Below are positions 32,322 to 40,410 of a stretch of 42,297 bases of DNA, in pieces (the stretch's first letter is position 1; the number at the start of each line of letters is the position of its first letter). The stretch is taken from NCBI GenBank assembly GCA_902812455.1, contig CADDZH010000039.1, positions 1-42,297 on the forward strand, written 5' to 3'. The notes beneath the pieces are model-generated. The model worked only from the letters and a program-made list of their open reading frames with translations. It was not told where the DNA came from and did no database searches. The stretch comes from Chloroflexota bacterium. GTDB taxonomy: Bacteria > Chloroflexota > Ktedonobacteria > Ktedonobacterales > Ktedonobacteraceae. The translations under genes and the position numbers were made by a program.

Positions 32322-33020
32322 CTAGAGTTCGTCATTTATGGGAGCTGTGAATGTATATCCTACACCCGGCACCGTCATGATATATTGCGGGCTATTGGGA
32401 TCAGGCTCAACTTTCTGGCGCAGGTGGCGGATATGCGTCTTCACCAGCCCGGAATCGCCGGCTTCGTCATAACCCCAGACGCGCTCAATAATCATATCGG
32501 TGGTCAGCACCTGACCGGTATGGGTCATAAGCAGGTGAAGCAGCCGGCTCTCTGTCGGCGTTAACCTCACCTTCGAGCCGTCTCTTGTCACCTCGTGGCG
32601 CATGGCATCCAGCGTTACCGGTCCCACTGTGATGGATGAGCTGTTAGAGATGCCATGGGTAGTCGATGCGCGTCGTAAAATGGCTTTGATGCGTGCGAGC
32701 AGTTGGCGTGGGGTAAAAGGTTTGCGCAGATAATCGTCAGCTCCCAGCTCTAATCCGCGCACTTCGTCATCTTCGCGATCATGCGCCGTCAGGATCAAGA
32801 CCATCGAATTGGTCTCGCTGCGCATCTGCCGGCATACTTCGAAACCATCAAGTTTAGGCATCTGGATATCGAGGATGACGAGGTCAGGCAATGTTTCGCG
32901 CCAGCGTTTGATGGCTTGCTCCCCATCGAAGGCGCGTACAACATCGTAGCCGCGTCCCTTAAGCCAGTAGCTTAGCATATCTACCATGTCGCGGTCATCA
33001 TCCGCTACCATGATTTTCAC
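32322..33020 (-). CDS. OmpR/PhoB-family response regulator (orphan)
   Basis: A 232-residue two-component regulator. The receiver domain (1-120) has the acidic pair DDD near residue 8, phospho-acceptor Asp in LVILDIQMP (~residue 50), Thr in ILTAHD and Lys in LRKPF. The C-terminal winged helix (~135-232) has LTPTESRLLHLLMTHTGQVL and THIRHLRQKVEPDP...VGYTF. The start is GTG at 33020, with GGAGG seven bases upstream; an ATG eight codons earlier is possible. No histidine kinase is in the window, so the signal is unknown. Strand and position would allow joint transcription with the MshEN protein. Confidence 0.93.
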   Translation of the reverse strand: MKIMVADDDRDMVDMLSYWLKGRGYDVVRAFDGEQAIKRWRETLPDLVILDIQMPKLDGFEVCRQMRSETNSMVLILTAHDREDDEVRGLELGADDYLRKPFTPRQLLARIKAILRRASTTHGISNSSSITVGPVTLDAMRHEVTRDGSKVRLTPTESRLLHLLMTHTGQVLTTDMIIERVWGYDEAGDSGLVKTHIRHLRQKVEPDPNSPQYIMTVPGVGYTFTAPINDEL

Positions 33021-33408
33021 TCGTTTTCCTCCTGCGACCTGCATTACAATACAAGCAAGTACTCGTGCAAGTAAGCGGCCCTGTATTGATTAATTTGCTT
33101 TCATTGCTAGTAACGCGATGGATATGAGGGAGTAACATCGTGATACAATTTGGGCTATGAAAAATCACCAGCATAGCTATATCCATATGTATCGGCTGAA
33201 GTTCAGGCGAGTTTAGATCACCTTAGGTTCAATGATGAAGAAGAGTCCTTGATGGATTAAACAATCACACATTGTCACGCTGAGCGAGTGAGCCGAAGCC
33301 CTGAGGAACGAAGGGGAAGGGTCTGAGGCAAGGGACACTGAGATCCTTCGCTACGCTCGGGATGACATGGCTCACGCTCAGGATGACATGGCTGAAATGG
33401 AGGAAGGT
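33021..33408. other. Divergent spacer upstream of cdd
   Basis: Holds the control region of the response regulator, a 62-base segment (33225-33286) that matches 20339-20400, and repeat A5 (33271-33390) ending eighteen bases before the cdd ATG. Nothing recognisable was found between 33060 and 33224. Confidence 0.55.
33271..33390. repeat. Dispersed palindromic repeat, family A copy 5 (with extra end)
   Basis: Begins ATTGTCACGCTGAGCGAGTG, ends CGCTCGGGATGACATGG and is followed by a second partial end CACGCTCAGGATGACATGG. The doubled end provides three in-frame ATGs just before the cdd start. Confidence 0.8.
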
Positions 33409-33798
33409 ATGTCACGCGAAGAACTTTTGACGCTTGCTCGCGAAGTTGCAAAGCGAGCATATTGCCCCTACTCGCACTTTCGCGTTGGTGCCGTAGTGGT
33501 TGCCGGGGAAAAGGTCTATCAGGGAGTCAATATCGAAATTTCCAGCTACGGATTGACTCTTTGCGCGGAGCGTTCCGCCCTGGCGGCTGCTATAAGTGAC
33601 GGCGCTGGCCCCATTAGCCAGGTTGCTGTCACCTGTATCGATGCCCCTACTGGCGCTCCTCTGAACGAGCGTACTCCCTGTGGCGCCTGCCGGCAATGGC
33701 TGGCCGATCTGGCTCCTCACGCCACAATTTATATCGATGGCGTCGCCCAGGATTTCTCTGTGGCCGACCTGTTGCCCTTTGCTTTCAGCCTGCCATAA
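33409..33798 (+). CDS. cdd: Cytidine deaminase
   Basis: A 129-residue homotetrameric-type Cdd that deaminates cytidine and deoxycytidine in pyrimidine salvage. Catalytic zinc ligands are Cys52 (CAE, with proton shuttle Glu54), Cys91 and Cys94 (PCGAC). The ribose-binding NIE (41-43) and YSHFRVGAV are intact. Length equals the usual 130-residue class. Start ATG at 33409 was preferred for GGAGG five bases upstream; three in-frame ATGs upstream (33367, 33388, 33397) lie in or at the end of the palindromic repeat and would add 4-14 non-conserved residues. Confidence 0.95.
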   Translation: MSREELLTLAREVAKRAYCPYSHFRVGAVVVAGEKVYQGVNIEISSYGLTLCAERSALAAAISDGAGPISQVAVTCIDAPTGAPLNERTPCGACRQWLADLAPHATIYIDGVAQDFSVADLLPFAFSLP

Positions 33799-34157
33799 GA
33801 ATCGCTGGACGGGGGCAATTTCTGCCAACAACCCAGTTCCACAACCAATCAAGCCAGGGCGAGGGTGGCCGGTGGCGAAGCCTCGTCCCTACCCTCAATA
33901 AAGAAGCGGGCACCCAATTTTTGGGAGAAGCCAAAAACCCCTTGACATAACCAATGCTTCTTGTGTACGCTATGATTCCTGGTACTGTTATTGCGGGTGT
34001 AGTAAAGCCATCAAGCCTTTTTATGTCGTCCCCTCTACCTGTAGTCTGCTGCATGCTATTACCTTGACGGTTCCTTGTGTATTCGTAAGCTGGAATGACC
34101 ACAACCTTGACGAAGTGAGAGAGCTTATCCGGGCTTATTCAACAGGAAGGAGACTTC
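33799..34157. other. Spacer between cdd and ybdK-like gene
   Basis: Holds repeat B7 (33856-33896), the hairpin TTTTTGG / CCAAAAA (33918-33937), a TTGACA hexamer at 33942-33947 (no well-spaced -10; TATGAT follows after 23 bases) and ~170 bases of leader. No convincing ORF. Confidence 0.55.
33856..33896. repeat. Family B repeat, copy 7
   Basis: AGGGCGAGGGTGGCC-GGTGGCGAAGCCTCGTCCCTACCCTC, nearly the same as 26110-26154. Confidence 0.7.
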
Positions 34158-35294
34158 ATGGCTGCACATTTTACGCTGGGTATCGAGGAAGAGTTTCAGA
34201 TGGTCGATGTCAAAACAGGCCAGCTCCGCCACCATATCACCACCATTATGCAAAAAGGTGCCCCCATCTTTGGCGAACAAATCAAACCGGAAATGCTGCA
34301 ATCCACAGTAGAGCTTATTTCACATGTCTATCCCGATATTGCTGTTGCCCGCGCGGAAACACAACGCTTGAGAGCAGCTCTGGCCCGGCTCCTGGCGGAA
34401 GAAGGTCTCGCGCTGGTCAGCGCCGGTACTCACCCCACTGCTCTCTGGGCCGATCAGCTTGTCTCGCCCAATCCCCGTTATGCAGAATTGCTGGAAGAAT
34501 TTCAAGACGTTGGACGGTCTATTTTGATCTTTGGCCTCCACATCCATATCGGTGTTGAAAATACCGATATGGCCGTCACCTTGATGAACCAGGCGCGTAC
34601 CTGGTTGCCGCACCTGCTGGCCCTTTCCTCGAACTCACCTTTCTGGAGTGGGCGGCTCACCGGCCTCAAGTCTTATCGAGCCGTGGTCTGGAAACGCTTC
34701 CCCCGCAGCGGCATGCCAGATACCTTCTCCTCGGGGCACGATTTTGATCACTATGTCCAGACATTGATTGCCACCGGCTGCATCGACAATGGCAAAAAAA
34801 TCTGGTGGGATATCCGCCCACATCCCTTCTTCGGTACCCTCGAATTCCGCATCTTTGACATGCCTGGCACCCTCGAGGATGTCATTGCTATCGCTGCCCT
34901 CTGCCAATCCCTTGTCGCCAGGCTGTCCTGGCTTCATAAACATGGGATGGCAGCCCACGTGGTGCCTCGCTACTTCCTCGAGGAAAACAAGTGGCGCGCT
35001 ATGCGTTATGGCTTAGATGCCCAGATCGTTGACTTCGTACAGCAGCGCACTCTCAGTATGCGCGATGCGATTCACGAACTGCTGGACTTCGTAGACGACG
35101 TGCTCGATGACCTGGGAACGCGCCACGAGATCAACTATCTCCGCATGTTGCTCGACGATCCACGCGGCACGGGTGCAGACCGGCAGATCGCTATCTATCA
35201 ACAGACCGGCAATATCCGGGCCGTGATCGAGTTCTTGATGCAGCAAACCATACAGGGAATACCACTTGACTCAACAGAGCGCACAATGGCATGA
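34158..35294 (+). CDS. ybdK: YbdK-type carboxylate-amine ligase (glutamate-cysteine ligase family 2)
   Basis: A 378-residue GCS2-family enzyme. Marks: FTLGIEEEFQMVD at the N terminus (metal-binding Glu cluster), HIHIGVE (family: HVHVG), PFWSGRLTGLKSYRAVVWKRFPRSG and WWDIRPHPFFGTLEFRIFDMP. YbdK shows weak gamma-glutamyl-cysteine ligase activity; the true product here could be another gamma-glutamyl compound. Length agrees with E. coli YbdK (372). AAGGAG lies six bases upstream of the ATG. It stands alone. Confidence 0.92.
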   Translation: MAAHFTLGIEEEFQMVDVKTGQLRHHITTIMQKGAPIFGEQIKPEMLQSTVELISHVYPDIAVARAETQRLRAALARLLAEEGLALVSAGTHPTALWADQLVSPNPRYAELLEEFQDVGRSILIFGLHIHIGVENTDMAVTLMNQARTWLPHLLALSSNSPFWSGRLTGLKSYRAVVWKRFPRSGMPDTFSSGHDFDHYVQTLIATGCIDNGKKIWWDIRPHPFFGTLEFRIFDMPGTLEDVIAIAALCQSLVARLSWLHKHGMAAHVVPRYFLEENKWRAMRYGLDAQIVDFVQQRTLSMRDAIHELLDFVDDVLDDLGTRHEINYLRMLLDDPRGTGADRQIAIYQQTGNIRAVIEFLMQQTIQGIPLDSTERTMA

Positions 35295-35299
35295 GCTGC

Positions 35300-35328
35300 A
35301 GGGCGGGGACAAGCCGCCGCCCCTACCA
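35300..35328. repeat. Family B repeat, copy 8
   Basis: AGGGCGGGGACAAGCCGCCGCCCCTACC directly past the ybdK-like stop; GGGCGG / CCGCCC arms. Confidence 0.65.
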
Positions 35329-35360
35329 TACGCGACTCGGCCTGCGCAGCCGCGTCATAG

Positions 35361-35387
35361 TAGGGGCAGGGACAAGCCCTGCCCTGC
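35361..35387. repeat. Family B repeat, copy 9
   Basis: TAGGGGCAGGGACAAGCCCTGCCCTGC; inner hairpin GGGCAGGG / CCCTGCCC around ACAAG. In opposite orientation to copy 8, 33 bases away. Confidence 0.65.
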
Positions 35388-35500
35388 ATGTGGCTCCTTT
35401 ATAGAGAGCGAGGAGCGTACAAGACACGAGGGCAAGCGCAAGGCCCCCACGCCGCCTCCCCGCCTCTCACAGCTTCGATAAATCGAACTTCTACATGCCC

Positions 35501-36991
35501 CTACGGCGAAACCTCATCCAGGCGCTTTTGCCTGGTGGCTGTACCGAACTGAGCGATGATGGCCGCTACAATCAGGAAGGCCGCGATGATCACGAACATC
35601 ACGATAGGTCCTGTTGTCAGGCCCATAGAAGCGAGTAGCGCCGGGATGAGCGGCGCAATGAAGAGAATGCCAACGCCTCCACCTAGATGGCCAATCCCAT
35701 CCACCAGTGCAAAGCCCGTAGCGCGCGCCCGCGTGGGGAAGTTCTCGGTCGACCAGGCGTAGGTCATGGGCACCCACAGGTTGAAGCCGAAGAAGGTGAT
35801 AATCGAGCCAATAGCCGCCACCGGGAAGTTGTTGGGCCCGGCCAGCGCGATCAAAATCCCTCCAATAAGCGTGAGCAGGGCAGCAATCGGCAGCCAGAGC
35901 TTGCGCTCCAACCCCTCACCAAAGAAGTAGGCGAAAACAGCGGTGGCGATGAAGCCAAGGGTGCCAAAGGCGGCGATCATGCCAGATTCTGGAGGTGGAT
36001 ACTTCAGGCCGTCCAGCAGCACGGTGAGGCCCTGTGCGATGGCATAGACCGTGACATACCCAAGAAACCAGACGACGACCAGCAGCAGCGTGCGTAGCAA
36101 GTAGCGCTGATTCGTGAAGATTTCCGTATAGGGGATGCGGGTAGGGCCAGCCTGTACCGGCAGTTCGGCGGCAGGCGGCGGCAGTTCAGGAAGCTTCCTG
36201 CGGGCGCGCTCCTCCATACTGGTAACAATCTGATCAGCTTTGTCGACACGGCCTTTAGAAATGAGCCAGCGCGGCGACTCCGGGAGCTGGAAGCGCAGCA
36301 GGATGCCGACCAGCGCCAGCACCGCCCCAATGATGTACATAATGCGCCACCCACTGCCTTGAAAGGCAGGTCCGGCGGCAGCAAAAGGTAAGCCGAGTGG
36401 GAAGGGCGCCGCTGGGGTGGTCAAGATCAGTCCTAACCAGATGCCAAAGAAAGCCCCCAGCGAGGACATGATAAAGATGAGGGAGGTGTACCTGGCCCGG
36501 CTGGCGCTTGGGGCCACTTCATTGATGTAGGTATTGACGATGGCCAGGTCGGCTCCGACGCCAATGCCTGTGATGACACGAGCAATCACGAAGTTGGTGT
36601 AATCGGGGACAAAGGCGTTATACAGTGAGCCGATGCCCGTGAGGAGCAGGGTAAACAGCAGCATCTCTCGCCTGCCAAACCTGTCCGCCAGGGGAGCCAG
36701 CACCAGCGCCCCCACCACGTAGCCCGCCAGGTTCAACTCAACAGGCAGGCCGAGGTAATTGGCAGAGGTCGGTGGGGTGCAACCGGCAACGATCTGAAAA
36801 CAGGTCTGGACGAACGAGACGGTGATATCGAAGATATCAAAGAAGGTGAAGAGAAAACCGATGCCAATGATGCCGATGAACAGGTAGGAGAGCGCCCAGA
36901 TCGGAATGCGATCCTGGCGCGCCACGATAGCGCTGGCGGTAGTACCTACCCCAGAGACAGGCTGGGAAATACCACTTGCTTCGGATGCCAT
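35501..36991 (-). CDS. MFS transporter, sugar-porter-like (left paralog)
   Basis: A 496-residue, 12-span major facilitator protein. Motif A reads PLADRFGRREML after span 2, RVITGIGVGADLAIVNTYINE is span 4, and FQLPESPRWLISKGR ends span 6, the PESPRWL form used by sugar and carboxylate porters. A long cytoplasmic loop (~250-290) separates the halves. The conserved SYLFIGIIGIGFLFTFFDIFDI suggests a metabolite:H+ symporter. AAGGAGG precedes the ATG. The gene is divergent from, and clearly paralogous to, the 37526-38989 gene. Substrate is unknown. Confidence 0.88.
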   Translation of the reverse strand: MASEASGISQPVSGVGTTASAIVARQDRIPIWALSYLFIGIIGIGFLFTFFDIFDITVSFVQTCFQIVAGCTPPTSANYLGLPVELNLAGYVVGALVLAPLADRFGRREMLLFTLLLTGIGSLYNAFVPDYTNFVIARVITGIGVGADLAIVNTYINEVAPSASRARYTSLIFIMSSLGAFFGIWLGLILTTPAAPFPLGLPFAAAGPAFQGSGWRIMYIIGAVLALVGILLRFQLPESPRWLISKGRVDKADQIVTSMEERARRKLPELPPPAAELPVQAGPTRIPYTEIFTNQRYLLRTLLLVVVWFLGYVTVYAIAQGLTVLLDGLKYPPPESGMIAAFGTLGFIATAVFAYFFGEGLERKLWLPIAALLTLIGGILIALAGPNNFPVAAIGSIITFFGFNLWVPMTYAWSTENFPTRARATGFALVDGIGHLGGGVGILFIAPLIPALLASMGLTTGPIVMFVIIAAFLIVAAIIAQFGTATRQKRLDEVSP

Positions 36992-37306
36992 AGGATACCT
37001 CCTTATAAAATAACTCTCTGAACAGTGTTAGAGGTCGCCAGGTAATATACCCGGTACTCACTCAGCGTGGGTTACCTATGAAGATCCAGGAAACGGCTTG
37101 TTCTTATCGTCATATATTGCTGCCCTCTGGCAGCAAGATACAATCCTCCTTTCTAGTGCATCTCCAACTAGCCTTTTAGAGAAAAGGGAGAGTAAGGGGG
37201 CACTCCCTGCACCCCTTTCCCGACCATCTCCCATGGACTTGCACCAGGTGGTGTCGTTCTGGGCAGGATGTTCTATGGGACGAACATCCTGTTCTACCAT
37301 GTGAAC

Positions 37307-37335
37307 AGTATGCCCGATTTTGGCACATCTTGTCA
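37307..37335 (-). promoter_or_regulatory. Promoter of the left MFS gene
   Basis: On the minus strand TTGACA (37335-37330), 17-base spacer, CATACT (37312-37307). The same -35, spacing and -10 occur at the IclR gene (41242-41270). Confidence 0.7.
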
Positions 37336-37372
37336 AGCCCTTACTATAAAGTACTATATGCACATCTTTTAC

Positions 37373-37401
37373 TTGACATTATACTACCACCTATTTATCC
37401 T
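37373..37401 (+). promoter_or_regulatory. Promoter of the right MFS gene
   Basis: TTGACA (37373-37378), 17-base spacer, TATCCT (37396-37401); leader of ~118 bases to the ATG at 37526. Confidence 0.5.
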
Positions 37402-37525
37402 TTGCTACGTGGTTAAGTAGCGTATTTATTGTTGAGTTATCAGGCGGTACATTTTCAGCCTCCCCTGCTTTATTCTTGATAAGCAACGAGTGCGGCATGG
37501 GCCTTATTTTGTGAAGGAGTACTTC

Positions 37526-38989
37526 ATGAAGTATGAAACAAAAAGCATTCCGTTCGCTCCTCCTAAGAAGAGAAGCAACCCTGCTGCTATGATTATAGCG
37601 CGTCAGGATCGTATTCCTATCTGGGCTCTTCCTTACCTATTTATCGGCGTCATAGGTTTGGGCTTCCTTTTCACCTTCTTTGATATTTTCGACATCAATG
37701 TCTCCTTTATCCAAACTTGCGTGCAAATTGTTCCGGGGTGTAGCCCACAAACAGCCGTGAACTATTTAGGACTTCCTGTGCTGCTGAACCTGATTGGCTA
37801 TGTGATCGGTACATTAGCGCTTAGCCCTCTCGCCGATAGATATGGGAGGAGAGACATGCTGGTGGTCACCATGGTGATTACCGGTATTGGCTCTCTGTTT
37901 ACCGCTCTGGTGACCAATTATCCCACTTTTATTGCTGCCAGATTGATTACCGGTATAGGAATTGGTGCTGATCTGGCTATCGTCAATACCTATATTAACG
38001 AACTGGCTCCCAGCAGGGGCCGGGCCAGGTACACCTCCCTCATCTTTATCATGTCCTCGCTGGGAGCATTTTTCGGCATATGGGTGGGCCTGTTCCTCAC
38101 CACTCCGGCAACGCCTTTTCCCTTCGGTTTACCTTTTGCTATTGCCGGCCCAAACTTTGTCATTGGCTGGCGAGTCATGTACATGATCGGTGCTGTGCTC
38201 GCTGTTGTAGGCATTCTGCTACGCTTCGAACTGCCTGAGACCCCGCGCTGGCTCATCTCGAGAGGAAAAGTGGCCGAGGCCGAACGAGTCGTCGAAGCTA
38301 TGGAGGCCAAAGCCTCTAGCCGTGTTTCAAAATTACCTCCTATTTCTCCTGAATTGCCCGTTCAGGTCAGTACTGCTAAAATTCCCTATGCAGAAATATT
38401 TAGCAATTCCCTCTACTTGAAACGAACGATTTTGCTGCTAGTGATCTGGCTTGTCAGCTACATCACCGTCTACTCTATTGCGGCGGGCCTGACCACTTTA
38501 CTTGCAGGGCTGCAATATCCACCGCCCGAGGCCGGATTAATTGCGGCAATTGGCACCTTCGGTTTTATCCTCGCCGCTCTTTTTGCTTTCGCTTTTGGTG
38601 AGAGCCTGGAACGCAAATACTGGCTGCCTATCTCGGCGGTTCTAACACTGGCCGGCGGTGTGGTGATTGCCCTGGGAGGCAACACTATCAGCATCTCTCT
38701 GCTTGGGGCGATTTTGCTCTTTTTCGGCTTTAATCTCTGGGTGCCCATAACCTACACCTGGTCTACTGAAAATTATCCGACAAGGGCGAGAGCGACTGGC
38801 TTTGCTCTTGTGGATGGTGTCGGGCATGTGGGAGGCGGCATCGGCTTGATCTTCATTGCCAGTCTTGTAAGCAAATTAGGTCCTCTTGACACATTTATCC
38901 TGATCGGCGCATTTTTGATGGTCGCTGCTTGCCTGGCTCAGTTTGGGATAAGAACCAAAGAGCGGCGATTAGATGATGTTTCACCATGA
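37526..38989 (+). CDS. MFS transporter, sugar-porter-like (right paralog)
   Basis: A 487-residue, 12-span protein that parallels the divergent neighbour throughout: ARQDRIPIWALPYLFIGVIG, PLADRYGRRDML, RLITGIGIGADLAIVNTYINE, FELPETPRWLISRGK, WVPITYTWSTENYPTRARA. The start ATG at 37526 has AAGGAG seven bases upstream; the ORF extends 12 codons further with no ribosome site. The N terminus (to ~25) is polar and differs from the paralog. Only 18 bases separate it from the pseudokinase gene, so the two are probably one transcript. Substrate is unknown. Confidence 0.88.
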   Translation: MKYETKSIPFAPPKKRSNPAAMIIARQDRIPIWALPYLFIGVIGLGFLFTFFDIFDINVSFIQTCVQIVPGCSPQTAVNYLGLPVLLNLIGYVIGTLALSPLADRYGRRDMLVVTMVITGIGSLFTALVTNYPTFIAARLITGIGIGADLAIVNTYINELAPSRGRARYTSLIFIMSSLGAFFGIWVGLFLTTPATPFPFGLPFAIAGPNFVIGWRVMYMIGAVLAVVGILLRFELPETPRWLISRGKVAEAERVVEAMEAKASSRVSKLPPISPELPVQVSTAKIPYAEIFSNSLYLKRTILLLVIWLVSYITVYSIAAGLTTLLAGLQYPPPEAGLIAAIGTFGFILAALFAFAFGESLERKYWLPISAVLTLAGGVVIALGGNTISISLLGAILLFFGFNLWVPITYTWSTENYPTRARATGFALVDGVGHVGGGIGLIFIASLVSKLGPLDTFILIGAFLMVAACLAQFGIRTKERRLDDVSP

Positions 38990-39007
38990 TTGATTAGGAG
39001 GTAGATC

Positions 39008-40144
39008 ATGCGCTGTCCTCGTTGCTCATTTCAGGGAGAACCGGTTAGGGGAGCATGTCCGAACTGTGGATATGGTCTGGCAAATGTAGCATCGTTGACC
39101 TCTTCTTACGTGGCAGGCCCGCGTTCACCTGTAGCCCTTCAGAATCCATTGGCTCCAGGAGCGCTTCCCGTCTATGCCTTGATGCGCGGCGATGTCTTGC
39201 GCCAGGGACGTTATCGCCTGGTTGAGCAGATCCAGTTACCCGATAACCAGAGAGATCAGGGGGTAGCCTGGCTGGCAATGGATAGCCGGCTATCCAATAA
39301 CCGGGTAGTGATACGGAGCATAACTCATCCAGGAGGCCTTAAAGAAGATATTATCCACTCCATCATCATGCGCTTTATTGAATTGGGGCAGCACCGGGGT
39401 TTTCCCGAGGTCATTGATACGTTTACTGAGCACGGTATCTATTACATGGTGTTGCAGCGTGTTGAGGGTGATAGCCTGGCTGTCTTGCTGCAACGTTATG
39501 GCGGCGCTTTACCGGAGCCTATTGTTGCCGAGTACGGCTGGCAAGTCTGCGAACTCTTGTCCCTGCTGGAAGCTATGCGCCCACCCATGGTACATGGTTC
39601 CATCAACCCTGATACGCTGATTGTAAGCCCTGATGGCGGCCAGGTATCTCTTATCCATCTTCCCCTCTTTACTCCGAGAGAGCCAGATCCGGAAAAAGCC
39701 AGTCTTTCACCTGGTTATCTCGCCCCTGAGCAGGTGCGTGGCAGTATTGAACCATCATCGGATCTGTATAGCCTGGCTGCAACGATGCATAGGGCTGTCA
39801 CCGGCTTTGATCCACGTGAACGTATGGCCTTTTTCTTCCCGCCTGCACGACGCCTTAATCCCGCGGTAACGCCACAAATGGAAGCAATTCTGAGTCGCCA
39901 GTTGCGTCTCTCTGTTGCCCAGCGCTATGCTCATCCATCTGATATGCAGAAAGACCTGTCCGCTCTGATCGCATCTTATCCCGCCATGGATGAAACCCCC
40001 GCTCCAGCAGGCCAGTTGTTAGCAATTGATACTTCAAAACTTCAAGAGGTAAGCAGGGAACGAACCTTGCTGGATATTGGCATCTTCGCAGCCGTAGGTG
40101 TGCTTATACTGATAGCCTTACTTTTCGCCATTCTTCATCCTTGA
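39008..40144 (+). CDS. Membrane-anchored Ser/Thr pseudokinase with N-terminal zinc ribbon
   Basis: A 378-residue protein with three parts. A zinc ribbon (C3, C6, C17, C20), a protein-kinase-like fold (~65-315) and one membrane helix near the C terminus (~353-376). Kinase motifs are degenerate: the VAIK Lys is Arg103, HRDLKPxN is HGSINPDT (196-203, so the catalytic Asp is Ser198 and the metal-binding Asn is Thr203), and there is no DFG. The structural APE motif (YLAPEQ) and SSDLYSL are kept. It should bind but not phosphorylate. AGGAGG precedes the ATG, and it follows the MFS stop by 18 bases, hinting that it senses or scaffolds for that transporter. Confidence 0.85.
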   Translation: MRCPRCSFQGEPVRGACPNCGYGLANVASLTSSYVAGPRSPVALQNPLAPGALPVYALMRGDVLRQGRYRLVEQIQLPDNQRDQGVAWLAMDSRLSNNRVVIRSITHPGGLKEDIIHSIIMRFIELGQHRGFPEVIDTFTEHGIYYMVLQRVEGDSLAVLLQRYGGALPEPIVAEYGWQVCELLSLLEAMRPPMVHGSINPDTLIVSPDGGQVSLIHLPLFTPREPDPEKASLSPGYLAPEQVRGSIEPSSDLYSLAATMHRAVTGFDPRERMAFFFPPARRLNPAVTPQMEAILSRQLRLSVAQRYAHPSDMQKDLSALIASYPAMDETPAPAGQLLAIDTSKLQEVSRERTLLDIGIFAAVGVLILIALLFAILHP

Positions 40145-40175
40145 TCGGCCTGTAGTATACTTCCGTTAGCCCCTC

Positions 40176-40204
40176 GCCTCTCCTACGTAGGAGAGGCCTT
40201 TTTT
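40176..40204 (+). terminator. Intrinsic terminator after the pseudokinase gene
   Basis: A 22-base perfect palindrome (GCCTCTCCTAC / GTAGGAGAGGC) followed by CTTTTTT, 31 bases past the stop. In RNA it forms a stem of about 9 bp with the loop TACG; it closes the MFS-pseudokinase operon. Confidence 0.85.
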
Positions 40205-40410
40205 CCTCGCCAGCAAAAATACGTAGCCCGATACGTAGTTCCTACGATCCATCGTCGCGCTTAGCCAGGTAGACTCTCATCAGAAAGTGGTTCGCAGGGA
40301 TACTACGTGCGGCTCCATAGCTGTGAGCGGTTACAGCGGGCTGCGAGAGGAGCCGGTAAAAGCCGATTCCGGCTCCTGGCTCCTATTGAACGGAAAGGAA
40401 GGCGAGAGCG
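40205..40410. promoter_or_regulatory. Leader region of the sigma-like gene with TACGTA copies and a hairpin
   Basis: TACGTA occurs twice with six bases between (40219-40236), and a third copy lies in the terminator loop upstream. A hairpin GGAGCCGG / CCGGCTCC (40349-40376) is just before the ribosome site. A cognate promoter for the sigma factor could lie here, but I cannot define it. Confidence 0.4.

Larger units (their letters stand above)
36992..37525. promoter_or_regulatory. Divergent control region of the two MFS genes, with structured left leader
   Basis: Promoters point both ways (minus: 37307-37335; plus: 37373-37401). The predicted left leader is ~310 bases. It holds several inverted repeats: CAGGATGTTC / GAACATCCTG (37264-37273, 37282-37291), a GGGG...CCCC hairpin around 37195-37220, and TTGCTGCC / GGCAGCAA (37117-37136). 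No known riboswitch consensus was recognised. Confidence 0.55.

Noticed and set aside
36992..37300. Possible cobalamin or SAM riboswitch in the MFS leader
   Set aside because: No consensus box of either class was found; only inverted repeats can be claimed. Kept as an unclassified structured leader.
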